From the NCBI GenBank assembly GCA_002867475.1, contig PKTL01000082.1:1-48520 (forward strand): a stretch of DNA of 48,520 bases, read 5' to 3'. This DNA is from Candidatus Woesearchaeota archaeon. GTDB taxonomy: Archaea > Nanobdellota > Nanobdellia > Woesearchaeales > BM511. The position numbers were made by a program, and so were the translations under genes. A model generated the notes under the pieces. It was not told the DNA's origin and searched no databases. It saw nothing but the letters and a program-made list of their open reading frames with translations. Of this stretch, positions 39,587 through 48,516 are shown one piece after another. The number at the start of each line of letters is the position of its first letter. Position 1 is the first letter of the stretch.

Positions 39587-40819
39587 TTAAGAATTTTTTA
39601 ATTCAGATATGTCTTCTTCAAGTTGTTTTATCCTTTCTTCTTGATTTTTGACAACTTCTAAAAGAGGTACAATCATTTTTGTATAGTCAAGTGATTTGAT
39701 TCCCTCAGTATCAGTATAAACTAAGGTAGGAAAATATTCTTCAACTTCTTGTGCAATAAAACCAATCTCTTCTTTACCATTTTTTTTCAGATTATATTTA
39801 ACACCATCAATTTCTAATAGCTTATTAGATTTTTCAATAGGTATTTGAACAATGTTTTCTTTAAGATTTATGTCTGAAGGAACTGAGGATCCATCACTTA
39901 ATATAACTGTTGATTCCATGATTATTTCACCTGTTTCAGAATATAGATTTACATTTCCACCATTATAAGCATATAATCTTAAATCATTCTCAATAGCTCC
40001 AACATACATATTATTTGTATCTGAGTATATGTATCCTGTATCGGTTGATTCAGATTTGAATGCGATACCTGTATATCCTGATCCTGTTTGTAATATTATT
40101 CCTGGAACATAATAAGATGAGCCATCACTATATATAGATAATCCATCTATGTGAATAGGTATTCCATCAACATTTTCGGTAGTGCCTACTACATTTCCCA
40201 TCTTTATCTCCATGCCTCGTGAAGAATCTTTTAGGTGGAATTTTTCTAATGGGTTCACATTACCTATTCCTAATTTATTTATTTTGGTTGTTCCATCCGG
40301 ATCAATATAATAGCTTATATCATTATAATCAATTAATTTATTTGATAATATATCTCCAATAACTCTCATATTACCACCTATAACATCTAATTTGTATGAT
40401 GTTGATGGACTTGTAGTTCCTATCCCTACAGTTCCAGTAGTGTAATAAATATTAGATCCTGAAGTTGTCCATTGACTTGTTGACGATGGCGGGTCTGAAG
40501 TGCAAGATAGAGTTGTTGATGAAGTTCCAGTGCACCATTTTCCGCTTGTAATTGATCCTACTTGAGGGTCTTGTTCAGTTGTTACAGGTTGGTCCGTGTT
40601 GCAATTAATCTTGCTACCGTCGCTAGTGCACCATTTGCTTGATGTTAATGTTCCAACTTTGTTAAGGTTTGAGTCGATTGCTTGCTGTAGTGTTTTTTCA
40701 TCGCTTACTCCAATCTTTACCCAGATCTCGTCACCGGTGTGTCCAGGATCAATGTTATAGCTTGTGTAAGTGGTAGAATAAGTTATTGCACTGATAATAA
40801 GAATGGATATTAGAAGCAA
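39587..40819 (-). CDS. Fibre-like surface protein with S74 intramolecular chaperone domain; start frameshifted
   Basis: A 410-residue secreted fibre-like protein: hydrophobic N-terminus, a DPGHTGDEIWVKIG adhesion-like segment, beta-rich repeats with YTTGTVGIGTTSPSTSYKLD, and a C-terminal peptidase S74 domain (SDINLKENI with the Ser-Lys self-cleavage pair, IGFIAQEVEEYFPTLV) ending in a coiled coil. S74 domains fold phage tail spikes into trimers and then cut themselves off. The frame opens only at TTG 40819, inside the signal peptide. The expected ATG at 40839 lies about 28 nt after a TATA box but one frame off; adding one A to its A4 run would give MKKVFYTLLLISI, matching the 47-kb paralogue. 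Confidence 0.82.
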   Translation of the reverse strand: MLLISILIISAITYSTTYTSYNIDPGHTGDEIWVKIGVSDEKTLQQAIDSNLNKVGTLTSSKWCTSDGSKINCNTDQPVTTEQDPQVGSITSGKWCTGTSSTTLSCTSDPPSSTSQWTTSGSNIYYTTGTVGIGTTSPSTSYKLDVIGGNMRVIGDILSNKLIDYNDISYYIDPDGTTKINKLGIGNVNPLEKFHLKDSSRGMEIKMGNVVGTTENVDGIPIHIDGLSIYSDGSSYYVPGIILQTGSGYTGIAFKSESTDTGYIYSDTNNMYVGAIENDLRLYAYNGGNVNLYSETGEIIMESTVILSDGSSVPSDINLKENIVQIPIEKSNKLLEIDGVKYNLKKNGKEEIGFIAQEVEEYFPTLVYTDTEGIKSLDYTKMIVPLLEVVKNQEERIKQLEEDISELKNS

Positions 40820-40946
40820 TGTGTAAAAAACCTTTTCATCTTTTTTTTTTTATTAATTTAATATTTTATAAATCTTTTTGTACAGTTTCCTTTTAAAATT
40901 AGGTATATCAATAAAATTTAAAAAGTCTAAATTCAAATGTTTGATT

Positions 40947-41030
40947 ATGGTAAAGAAATTTTCTGAAAAGATAAAAACTAGGGGTTTGATAACTCCAAGT
41001 AGCATATTAAATGCTCTTGAAAAAAGGTAA
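40947..41030 (+). CDS. 27-aa leader or small protein before Kef antiporter 2
   Basis: MVKKFSEKIKTRGLITPSSI and seven more residues, ending LEKR. A TATA-like AATTTAAAAAG (40915-40925) lies about 25 nt before ATG 40947, so the transcript probably begins at this small gene. Its stop is 4 nt before the antiporter ATG, and AAAAGG at its end can act as the antiporter ribosome site. Basic and helical; it may be a regulatory leader or a small subunit. Confidence 0.5.
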   Translation: MVKKFSEKIKTRGLITPSSILNALEKR

Positions 41031-41034
41031 TTAA

Positions 41035-42747
41035 ATGGCTTTAGATATATTTTTAGAGATAAGCATAATAATAATCATCGCCGCATTTTTTGCAGGATTG
41101 ATGAGGGTTCTAAAACAACCTTTGATAATTGGATATATATTAACCGGGATAATTATCAGCCCTTATTTCTTGAATTTTATTGATTCAACGCCTACAGTAA
41201 GCACTTTTTCACATATTGGAATCTCGATACTGCTTTTCATGGTAGGATTAAATCTTAATGTTAAGATGGTAAAAAGTGTTGGAGCAATATCTGTAATAAC
41301 GGGTCTTGGTCAAATATTATTCACTTCTCTAATTGGTTTTACAATTGCAAGTTTTCTTGGTTTCTCTCCTATTAGCGCAATATATATTGCTATAGCTATA
41401 AGCTTTAGTAGTACTATAATCATAATGAAGCTTCTTTATGATAAAAATGATGTTGATAGCCTTTATGGTAGGATCTCTATAGGTTTTTTGCTTGTTCAAG
41501 ACATAGTTGCAGTTTTCATAATCTTGATGATAAGTTCGATGGATGTTACAAACGATTATACCTCTCTTGTTATAAGGTCTATCGTTTCATTGATTGCTTT
41601 AGTTTCAATAATCTTCTTGGTAAATAAATATGTTATAGAAAAAATCTTGAATAGCATTGCAAAATCTCAAGAGTTCTTGTTATTATTTTCTATTGCTTGG
41701 TGCTTTCTTCTTGCAAGTGTCTTTAATCTTTTTAATTTTTCAATAGAATTTGGTGCTCTTCTTGCAGGAATAACCTTAGGATCCACAAATTATAAATTTG
41801 AGATAAGTAACAAGTTAAAACCTTTGAGAGATTTTTTCATAATACTATTTTTTGTGATGCTTGGATCTCAATTAATATTTGAAAATGTAGCATCTTACAT
41901 AATTCCAATCCTGATATTTTCATTATTCATATTGATAGGCAATCCTATAATTGTTATGACTTTAATGGGTTTTTTTGGGTACTCGAAAAGAAATGGTTTT
42001 TTGGCAGGATTGACTGTTTCACAAGTAAGCGAATTCTCATTAATTGTTATCACCATGGGAATAAGCATGGGTCATATAAATCAAGATGTGCTATCTTTAC
42101 TTACAGCAATAGCTCTTTTAACAATAACAGGTTCATCATATACTATTACTTTTTCAAATAAGATATATCCAAAAATTTCACGATATTTAACAATTTTTGA
42201 AAGAAAAAAAATTCCGAAAGTAGATGAAATGAAGCACCATAAAGGAAAAGAGCATGAAGTATTGCTTTTCGGATATAATCAGATAGGAACAGACCTTTTG
42301 AATTCTTTAAAAAAATTAAAAAAAGAATTCTTGATTATTGATTATAACCCTGATAAGATAATTGATCTTTCAAGACAAGGATTTGATTGCAAGTTTGGTG
42401 ATGTTAATGACTCAGAACTTTTAGGTGAACTTGATTTATTTTGTGTAAAATTAGTTATTTCAACAATTCCTGATACTGAATTAAACTTATTTTTGATTGA
42501 AAAGATACGAGAAATTAATAAAGAAGCCATTATAATTATAATTTCTCATCAAATTGATGATGCTATAACGCTTTATGAGAAAGGTGCAACTTATGTAATA
42601 CTGCCTCATTTTTTAGGAGGATATCACGCATCAACCATGATTGAAAAATATGGTTTGGACATAGAACAGTTTTTAGAGCAAAAAATAAACCATATAGAGT
42701 ATCTTAATAAGAGAAAAAACTTGAAAAATCATAGCAAACATTTATAA
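41035..42747 (+). CDS. Kef-type cation:proton antiporter with RCK domain, copy 2
   Basis: A 570-residue paralogue of the gene at 10908-12602 with the same plan: about 12 membrane helices (MRVLKQPLIIGYILTGIIIS; GFLLVQDIVAVFII) and a cytosolic RCK domain from residue about 402 (HEVLLFGYNQIGTDLLNSL), ending with the shared YVILPHFLGGYHASTMIEK. The pair differ enough to be old duplicates and may have different ion preference. The start codon is coupled to the 27-aa ORF upstream. The L15e promoter overlaps the last codons. Confidence 0.93.
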   Translation: MALDIFLEISIIIIIAAFFAGLMRVLKQPLIIGYILTGIIISPYFLNFIDSTPTVSTFSHIGISILLFMVGLNLNVKMVKSVGAISVITGLGQILFTSLIGFTIASFLGFSPISAIYIAIAISFSSTIIIMKLLYDKNDVDSLYGRISIGFLLVQDIVAVFIILMISSMDVTNDYTSLVIRSIVSLIALVSIIFLVNKYVIEKILNSIAKSQEFLLLFSIAWCFLLASVFNLFNFSIEFGALLAGITLGSTNYKFEISNKLKPLRDFFIILFFVMLGSQLIFENVASYIIPILIFSLFILIGNPIIVMTLMGFFGYSKRNGFLAGLTVSQVSEFSLIVITMGISMGHINQDVLSLLTAIALLTITGSSYTITFSNKIYPKISRYLTIFERKKIPKVDEMKHHKGKEHEVLLFGYNQIGTDLLNSLKKLKKEFLIIDYNPDKIIDLSRQGFDCKFGDVNDSELLGELDLFCVKLVISTIPDTELNLFLIEKIREINKEAIIIIISHQIDDAITLYEKGATYVILPHFLGGYHASTMIEKYGLDIEQFLEQKINHIEYLNKRKNLKNHSKHL

Positions 42748-42766
42748 AGACATCCAAATTTCTACA

Positions 42767-42801
42767 GTTCAGCTTGGAATGTAGGCGTAGCTTGCCTGAA
42801 C
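42767..42801 (+). promoter_or_regulatory. Structured 5' leader of the L15e mRNA
   Basis: A TATA-like CATTTATAAAG (about 42740-42750) lies in the end of the antiporter gene. The expected transcript then begins near a hairpin closed by GTTCAG/CTGAAC (42767-42772 with 42796-42801), with an alternative AGGC/GCCT stem. The leader is about 75 nt, long for this genome, which suggests feedback control of a ribosomal protein (inference). Confidence 0.45.
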
Positions 42802-42843
42802 CTTGCAAATAATAAATAAAATAATATTATAGAGGAAGCGAAA

Positions 42844-43422
42844 ATGGGATTATACCAACAAATAAGAGAGGCTTGGAAAAAGCCAAAAACAACCATCGGA
42901 GACGAATTGAAAAATTACTTGATCCAATGGAGAAAAGAACCAGTCACAATAAAACTGGAAAGACCAACAAGACTTGACCGAGCAAGAAGCTTAGGTTATA
43001 AGGCTAAGCAAGGAATCGTTGTTGTTAGGCAAAGAGTGTCCATCACAAGAAGGATGAGAGAACAACCAGCTGGTGGTCGAAGACCAAAAGCAAACAGAAG
43101 AAAAAAGGTTGTTGCAAAAAACTTCCAGCAAATCGCTGAAGAAAGGGCACAAAAAAAATACGTTAACTTAAGAGTTCTAAACTCATACTGGGTAGCTAGT
43201 GATGGAAAGAATCACTGGTACGAAATAATATTCGTAGATACTGAACACCCAGTTATCAAGAGTGATAAAAATTTATCAGTCCTTGGAGCTAAACAGCACA
43301 AGGGAAGAGTGTTTAGAGGTCTTAGTAGCGCTGGAAAAAAGTCAAGAGGACTAAGAAATAAAGGTAAAGGCGCAGAAAAAATAAGGCCAGGACAAAGAGC
43401 AAACAAAAGACTTGCTCATTAA
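42844..43422 (+). CDS. rpl15e: Large-subunit ribosomal protein L15e
   Basis: Component of the archaeal and eukaryotic 50S/60S subunit (not found in bacteria), 192 residues. It starts [14 protein letters not shown] and contains [37 protein letters not shown] and the closing [16 protein letters not shown], all typical. Length matches the family. AGAGGAAG lies before the ATG. Codon use is that of a highly expressed gene. It has its own promoter and a hairpin terminator. Confidence 0.98.
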   Translation: MGLYQQIREAWKKPKTTIGDELKNYLIQWRKEPVTIKLERPTRLDRARSLGYKAKQGIVVVRQRVSITRRMREQPAGGRRPKANRRKKVVAKNFQQIAEERAQKKYVNLRVLNSYWVASDGKNHWYEIIFVDTEHPVIKSDKNLSVLGAKQHKGRVFRGLSSAGKKSRGLRNKGKGAEKIRPGQRANKRLAH

Positions 43423-43478
43423 TTTGTCAATTAAAAAAATTATATAATTTTTTTATAATTATTTTTTCTACTTAAAAT

Positions 43479-43500
43479 AAAGAGGTAAAACTCTTTTTTT
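43479..43500 (+). terminator. Hairpin/T-run terminator after L15e
   Basis: AAAGAG-GTAAAA-CTCTTT (43479-43496) continues into a run of T residues (to 43501). Two more small hairpins lie downstream (AAAGATT/AATCTTT and ATTTCTT/AAGAAAT) before the helicase start. Confidence 0.6.
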
Positions 43501-43564
43501 ATCAATTAAAGATTAGAAAATCTTTAACAGTTGTACTTTTATTTCTTAACGAAAAAGAAATAAA

Positions 43565-44830
43565 ATGAAATTTGAAGAATTAAATATAAGTAATGAAATC
43601 CTAATGAGTCTTAAGGACCAGGGTTTCGAGAAACCAACAGAGATACAAGAAAAATCAATACCTTTAGTATTGAAAGGAAAAGATGTAGTTGCTGGATCAG
43701 CTACTGGAAGTGGAAAAACGTTAGCATTTGGTGCTGGCGTAATAGATAATGCAATTCCTGGAAAGCTAAATGCGATAATTCTTACACCAACAAGAGAGCT
43801 TGCTGAACAAGTAAGTAAAAGTTTAAAGCTTTTTGCTAAATATAAAAAAGTAAAAATTACAGAAGTCTATGGAGGGGTATCACTCAATCCACAGACTGAG
43901 AAATTAAGAACTGCACAGATAGTTGTAGGAACACCTGGGAGAGTTCTTGATCATATGGAGCGAGGTAGTTTAAGATTAGATAATATCGACACTTTTGTAC
44001 TCGATGAAGCAGACAGGATGGTTGATATGGGTTTCATAATCGATGTTGAAAAAATAATTAAAGCATCATCAAACAAGAAGCAGATGTTGATGTTTTCAGC
44101 AACGCTATCAAAAGATTTGAAGTATATCATGAAAAAATATATGAATAATCCAGTAAAAGTAAATGCTGAAAAGCAAGTAGATCCAAAAAAGCTAAAGCAG
44201 ATATATTATTCAGTTGATGACAGGCAGAAATTCTCACTTCTAGTACATTTATTACATGAGGAAAAATCAGACTTGGTCATGGTTTTTTGCAACACTAGAC
44301 AACAAGTGGATTTCATAGCAAAAAATTTGAAATTCAATAATGTCAAAGCACAACCAATCCATGGTGGATTAACTCAAGCTAAAAGAAATGCTATGCTTGA
44401 CGAATTCCATAACAAGAAAGCACATGTACTTGTTTGTACTGATGTTGCAGCTAGAGGGCTTGACATAAAGGAAGTTAGTCACGTCTATAATTATGACCTT
44501 CCAAATGATCCAAAGGAATATATTCATAGAATAGGAAGAACTGCAAGAAGCGGCCATGATGGTGTAGCTGTGAATATTCTTTCTGACAGAGACCATGATA
44601 ATTTCAATAGGATTCTTGATGAGCATAGAGGCGTAAATATTGAGAAATTGGATGTTCCTGAAGTTAAACGTGCAAATATGAAGATTGAGAAGAAAAGCCC
44701 TAAAGGCAGAGGAAACTCAAGAAGTCATAAAGGAAGAGGCAGATCACAAGGACAATCATCTGGTTCTGGAGCTGGTAAGAAAAAGAAGTTTTTCAATCCA
44801 TCAGTTTGGGGAGTCAGAAGAAGCGATTAA
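43565..44830 (+). CDS. DEAD-box RNA helicase
   Basis: ATP-dependent RNA helicase of 421 residues. Motifs in order: Q motif GFEKPTEIQEKSIP (20-33), I ATGSGKT (46-52), Ia PTRELAE, Ib TPGR, II DEAD, III SAT, V DVAARGLDI and VI HRIGRTAR. A basic Gly/Ser/Arg tail (KGRGNSRSHKGRGRSQG) follows, as in cold-shock and ribosome-assembly helicases. Its place after L15e suggests a role in ribosome assembly or RNA handling (inference). The start has no clear Shine-Dalgarno. Confidence 0.96.
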   Translation: MKFEELNISNEILMSLKDQGFEKPTEIQEKSIPLVLKGKDVVAGSATGSGKTLAFGAGVIDNAIPGKLNAIILTPTRELAEQVSKSLKLFAKYKKVKITEVYGGVSLNPQTEKLRTAQIVVGTPGRVLDHMERGSLRLDNIDTFVLDEADRMVDMGFIIDVEKIIKASSNKKQMLMFSATLSKDLKYIMKKYMNNPVKVNAEKQVDPKKLKQIYYSVDDRQKFSLLVHLLHEEKSDLVMVFCNTRQQVDFIAKNLKFNNVKAQPIHGGLTQAKRNAMLDEFHNKKAHVLVCTDVAARGLDIKEVSHVYNYDLPNDPKEYIHRIGRTARSGHDGVAVNILSDRDHDNFNRILDEHRGVNIEKLDVPEVKRANMKIEKKSPKGRGNSRSHKGRGRSQGQSSGSGAGKKKKFFNPSVWGVRRSD

Positions 44831-44856
44831 TTTTTTTATTTTTTTATTTTAAAGTA

Positions 44857-47094
44857 TTAAACTAGTCTACAACAAGTAACATAACAGGTTACAGTTTGTC
44901 CTCCGCTATAACACTGCCATCCATTAGTACCATATGGTTTAGAATATTTTGTTCCGCTGCTTATAGACATACTAAAACCCCCTCCTGTTCGGGTATAACC
45001 AGCATCACAATAAACTGTTGTTGTGCTTGCAGCAACTGCTTCTTTATATGTACAGTCTAATGTTTGAGTAGTTCCCCCTCCTGCTGCTGAAACAATTTCT
45101 GATGCTGTGTAGCAGTTATTATCCCCTGCTAAAACAGTTTGACCTGTACATTTTAGATCACTTCCAGTTATGGAATTATCTGCTATTTCTGAACTTCCAA
45201 CGGCACCTGTTGCAATTTCTGCTGCTCCGACTGCATTTGTTGCTATTTCTGATGCACCAACACTATCTGCTGCTAGGCTTATCGCTGTTAGGCTATTATC
45301 TTGTATTTCACTATCATCTAATATGTTTTGAGCTATTTCATTTTCGGTTATGGATGTTCCAAGGGTTGCGCTTATAGAGTCTGCTGAGACTGTTATTCCT
45401 GTTCCTGCTCCTACATTCAATGTTGCTGTTCCGCTTGTTGCTGTTCCTGTGAGTCCATTTCCTGCTGTGACTCCTGTTATATCTCCAATTGTAGGTTCTC
45501 CGCTTATCGCACTCCAAGGTATGCTTGATTCTGTACAGCTTACTTGTGATCCTGTTCCTTTACACCAATATCCATTTGTTGTGCTTCCTACTTCATCAGT
45601 TATTCCTGAGTCCCATCCTGTGCTTAGGTCTTTGCAGTTTGCTCCGTTTTCGTCGCATAAATAATATGTGTTTATTTTGTTTACTCTGCTTGTGCTTGCT
45701 GGGTCTAGATAATAAGTGGTTGTTGTGTCATATATTTTTTGTACTTGCATTTCTCCATTGACATCTAATGCATATGATGTTGATGCTAGTCCTTTTATTC
45801 CTACGTTTCCTGTGCTATAATATATGTTTGATCCACTTATTATCCAAGGGCTTGTTGTTCCTGAGTCCCATCCTGTACTTACATCTTTGCAGTTTGCTCC
45901 GTTTTCGTCGCATAAATAATATGTGTTTATTCTGTTTACTCTGCTTGTGCTTGCTGGGTCTAGGTAATAGTTTATATCTGAGTCATATATTTTGTTTGCT
46001 TGCATTTCACCGTTGACGTCTAGTAGGTAGCTTGGTGTGCTTGTTCCGATTCCTATTTTGGTTGCAGTTGATGAGCTGTATATTGTGCTTGTTCCTGTGC
46101 TCCAAGGACTTGTTGTTGTTGATGGAAATATTGTGCATATTATATCTCCATCTGAGTCTGTTTTGAGAACTTCGCAGTTTGGTTTTCCTTTAAGTTTTAT
46201 ATCTTGAAGTGAAGAGATACTATTAGGGTCTAGGTAATAACTTGTTGAATCTTTGTCATAAATTATTCCAGATCTAATGTTTCCATTTACATCTAATTTG
46301 TATGTTGTAGATGGTGAGGAGGTACCTATTCCTACAGTGTTTAGATAATATATTGTGCTTGTGCCTGATGTCCAAGGGCTTGTTGTTCCTGAGTCCCATC
46401 CAGCACTTAAGTCTTTGCAGTTATCATTATTTTCATCACATAAATAATAAGTATTTATTCTGTTTACTCTGCTCGTACTTGATGGATCTAGGTAATATGA
46501 TGTTATTGTATCATATATTTTTTCTACCTGCATTTCTCCATTGACATCTAATAAGTAGCTTGGCGAACTTGTTCCGATTCCTATCTTGGTTGCAGTTGAT
46601 GAGCTGTATATTGTGCTTGTACCTGTGCTCCAGACACTTGCTGTTCCTGAATCCCATCCAGCACTTAAGTCTTTGCAGTTTGCTCCGTTTTCATCACATA
46701 ATGTATAAGTTCTTATTTGATTTAATTTAGATATGCTATTAGGATTTAGATAATATGCTGTTGAGTCTTTATCATATATGGTTCCTGCTCTAATATTTCC
46801 ATTCACATCCAATTTAAATGATGTTGAAGGTGTGCTTGTACCAATACCTACTGTGTTTAAATAATATATGTTTGTACTATAAGGATTCCAGTAAGATATT
46901 AAATCACCATCTTGTATTGCTCTTTGTAATGTTTTGTATGTTGTTCCTATTTTAACTGTGATCTCATCTCCATGGTGGCCTGGATCAGGTATGTCTCCAA
47001 GTGAAAATGATGTGCTTGAAGAAGTGTAACTATACGTGAAAGCACTAACTACTAATATTGAAATGAATGCTAATGTATAGAAATTCTTATTCAT
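44857..47094 (-). CDS. Repetitive fibre-like surface protein (745 aa)
   Basis: Secreted protein with signal peptide (NFYTLAFISILVVSAFTYSY), then the segment DPGHHGDEITVKIGTTYKTL shared with the S74 fibre at 39.6 kb. The body is built of repeats of about 85 residues (NTVGIGTSTPS, LDVNGEMQ, YDxDxxYYLDP, YYLCDENGANCKDLSAGWDS). Before the end comes a bacteriophage-like stretch of SEIATNAVGAAEI and related short repeats. The C-terminal domain is cysteine-rich (CDAGYTRTGGGFS, CYVTCCRLV) instead of S74. It is probably a trimeric adhesin or host-contact fibre. A TATA (about 47115-47125) 27 nt upstream indicates a leaderless gene. Confidence 0.8.
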   Translation of the reverse strand: MNKNFYTLAFISILVVSAFTYSYTSSSTSFSLGDIPDPGHHGDEITVKIGTTYKTLQRAIQDGDLISYWNPYSTNIYYLNTVGIGTSTPSTSFKLDVNGNIRAGTIYDKDSTAYYLNPNSISKLNQIRTYTLCDENGANCKDLSAGWDSGTASVWSTGTSTIYSSSTATKIGIGTSSPSYLLDVNGEMQVEKIYDTITSYYLDPSSTSRVNRINTYYLCDENNDNCKDLSAGWDSGTTSPWTSGTSTIYYLNTVGIGTSSPSTTYKLDVNGNIRSGIIYDKDSTSYYLDPNSISSLQDIKLKGKPNCEVLKTDSDGDIICTIFPSTTTSPWSTGTSTIYSSSTATKIGIGTSTPSYLLDVNGEMQANKIYDSDINYYLDPASTSRVNRINTYYLCDENGANCKDVSTGWDSGTTSPWIISGSNIYYSTGNVGIKGLASTSYALDVNGEMQVQKIYDTTTTYYLDPASTSRVNKINTYYLCDENGANCKDLSTGWDSGITDEVGSTTNGYWCKGTGSQVSCTESSIPWSAISGEPTIGDITGVTAGNGLTGTATSGTATLNVGAGTGITVSADSISATLGTSITENEIAQNILDDSEIQDNSLTAISLAADSVGASEIATNAVGAAEIATGAVGSSEIADNSITGSDLKCTGQTVLAGDNNCYTASEIVSAAGGGTTQTLDCTYKEAVAASTTTVYCDAGYTRTGGGFSMSISSGTKYSKPYGTNGWQCYSGGQTVTCYVTCCRLV
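45607..46735. repeat. Tandem coding repeats in the fibre gene
   Basis: Near-identical DNA of about 90 bp containing GTCTTTGCAGTTTGCTCCG recurs at about 45607, 45870, 46389 and 46648 (spacing about 260 bp, with one unit replaced by a different segment between 45.96 and 46.39 kb). High identity makes the gene prone to copy-number change by recombination. Confidence 0.75.
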
Positions 47095-47176
47095 TACTTT
47101 AAATTCTGAACTATTTAATATTTAAATATTTCCAATACCAAAAGACTTAAAAAAAGTCTTCATATTTTTTTTATTT

Positions 47177-47827
47177 ATGGTTTTATTAGTGATTGATGGT
47201 CCTGATGGGAGTGGTAAAAGCACTCAAGTAAAATATTTGGTGACTCGGCTTCAAAACGAAGGAAAAAAAGTTGAATTGATAAAATTTCCTCAATATGGGA
47301 AAGCTAGCGCTTACTTTGTTGAAAATTATCTTAATGGACAATATGGCTCAAGCGATGAAGTTCCTGCTGAATTAGCATCGATGTTTTATATGCTTGATAG
47401 GTTTGATGCGAGTAGAGATATAAAGAAAAAACTTGATAAAGGAAAAATCATAATTCTTGACAGATATGTTAGTAGTAATATGGCACATCAAGGTGGAAAA
47501 TTTTTAGATGATGAGAAACGAGAAAAATTTCTTTCTTGGCTTGAATGGTTAGAATTTGACTTGGCAAAGATTCCAAAACCTGATAAAGTAATTTATTTGC
47601 ATGTTCCTATAAAAAAAACTCATGATTTGATTGATACAAGAAATCTTAAAAAAGATATTCATGAACAAGATAAGAATCATTTGTCTAATTCTCAAAAAGT
47701 TTATTTGGACTTAGCTGAAAAAAAAGATTATTTTACAAAAATAATCTGTACTAATGAGTCTGGAGAGATGCGAACTGTTCGGGAAATAAATGATGATATC
47801 TATTCTGAACTGCTTAAGCTTTTGTGA
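47177..47827 (+). CDS. tmk: Thymidylate kinase
   Basis: Phosphorylates dTMP to dTDP in DNA precursor synthesis; 216 residues. P-loop DGPDGSGKST at about 7-16, DRYVSSNMAHQGGKF as the DRY/substrate region, and a lid region near HVPIKKTHDLIDTRN. An arginine-poor, lysine-containing lid (LKKDIHEQDKNH) resembles the human/archaeal type more than E. coli. A small hairpin (47142-47160) is in the leader. The 3' end overlaps the convergent radical SAM gene by 28 bp. Confidence 0.95.
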   Translation: MVLLVIDGPDGSGKSTQVKYLVTRLQNEGKKVELIKFPQYGKASAYFVENYLNGQYGSSDEVPAELASMFYMLDRFDASRDIKKKLDKGKIIILDRYVSSNMAHQGGKFLDDEKREKFLSWLEWLEFDLAKIPKPDKVIYLHVPIKKTHDLIDTRNLKKDIHEQDKNHLSNSQKVYLDLAEKKDYFTKIICTNESGEMRTVREINDDIYSELLKLL

Positions 47828-48516
47828 GTTTCTATGAACATATTTGGGAAGAAGTCTTCAAGAAGTATGGAAAACTCATTCAATTTTTCATCATTTAAGT
47901 TTTCGTTTGCTTCAAGAATCCAAGTGTTTGTCAAGCTTTTTATTTTTTCACCAATTTCTTTTAAGATTTCTATATCATCATTTATTTCAGGAACAATTAT
48001 GGTTCTTACACCAATATCAATGTGTTTTCCATGAAATTTTAATGTGTTGAATGTTTCATATACTGATTGTATTATGGAATCGGTTGGTTTGAAAAAATTT
48101 TTTGACTTGGTAGCTTTCTCAAAAATTTCTTCATCAAAATTTGTCTGTATCTTTAGTTCTAAGAAATCAAGAAGTTTCTCATTAAGTAAGCTTTTGATAG
48201 TATGAGGATTTGTTCCATTTGTTTTCAATCCAATCTTTAACCCAGCAGTTTTTGCGTGTCTTGCGAGTGATAGAAGTGCTTGTCTTTGAAGACAAGGTTC
48301 TGCACCAAAAAAGAAAACACTATCAATGTTTGATGAATGATAGGTTATCTCTCTTTTTATATCTAGAATATTTGTTAAAAAGTCTTCTTTGAATTCCTTT
48401 ATTTCAGTTTTGTCACAGTTTGGACAGTTGAAATCACATCCCGCAAGGGAGATCCCCATAGAGGAATTCTTCTTCCAACCTACTGAATATGTAGGGGCTG
48501 TTCCAGCCATATACAC
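47800..48516 (-). CDS. Radical SAM activase-like protein (possibly partial at window edge)
   Basis: Radical SAM enzyme of 238 residues in this window with the 4Fe-4S motif C-x3-C-x2-C (GCDFNCPNCD) near its start, FFFGAEPCLQRQ as the SAM-binding GGEP-like strand, and a half TIM barrel. It resembles activases for anaerobic ribonucleotide reductase or pyruvate formate-lyase (NrdG/PflA type), which generate a glycyl radical on a partner. The frame remains open to the window end, so the true start may lie outside; ATG 48510 and GTG 48516 are candidates. No partner enzyme is visible. It converges on tmk with 28 bp overlap. Confidence 0.83.
   Translation of the reverse strand: MYMAGTAPTYSVGWKKNSSMGISLAGCDFNCPNCDKTEIKEFKEDFLTNILDIKREITYHSSNIDSVFFFGAEPCLQRQALLSLARHAKTAGLKIGLKTNGTNPHTIKSLLNEKLLDFLELKIQTNFDEEIFEKATKSKNFFKPTDSIIQSVYETFNTLKFHGKHIDIGVRTIIVPEINDDIEILKEIGEKIKSLTNTWILEANENLNDEKLNEFSILLEDFFPNMFIETHKSLSSSE

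Noticed and set aside
45102-46544. Leucine-rich plus-strand ORFs (45102-45377, 45525-45761, 45768-46016, 46311-46544)
   Set aside because: They are antisense shadows of the repetitive fibre gene; repeated LLFLSPILYLHLCSL-like words mirror its coding repeats and no promoters or ribosome sites fit.
45600-46740. CRISPR-like array of about 90-bp repeats
   Set aside because: The repeats are in one continuous minus-strand reading frame, are long and imperfect, and the intervening sequence also codes; they are protein repeats.
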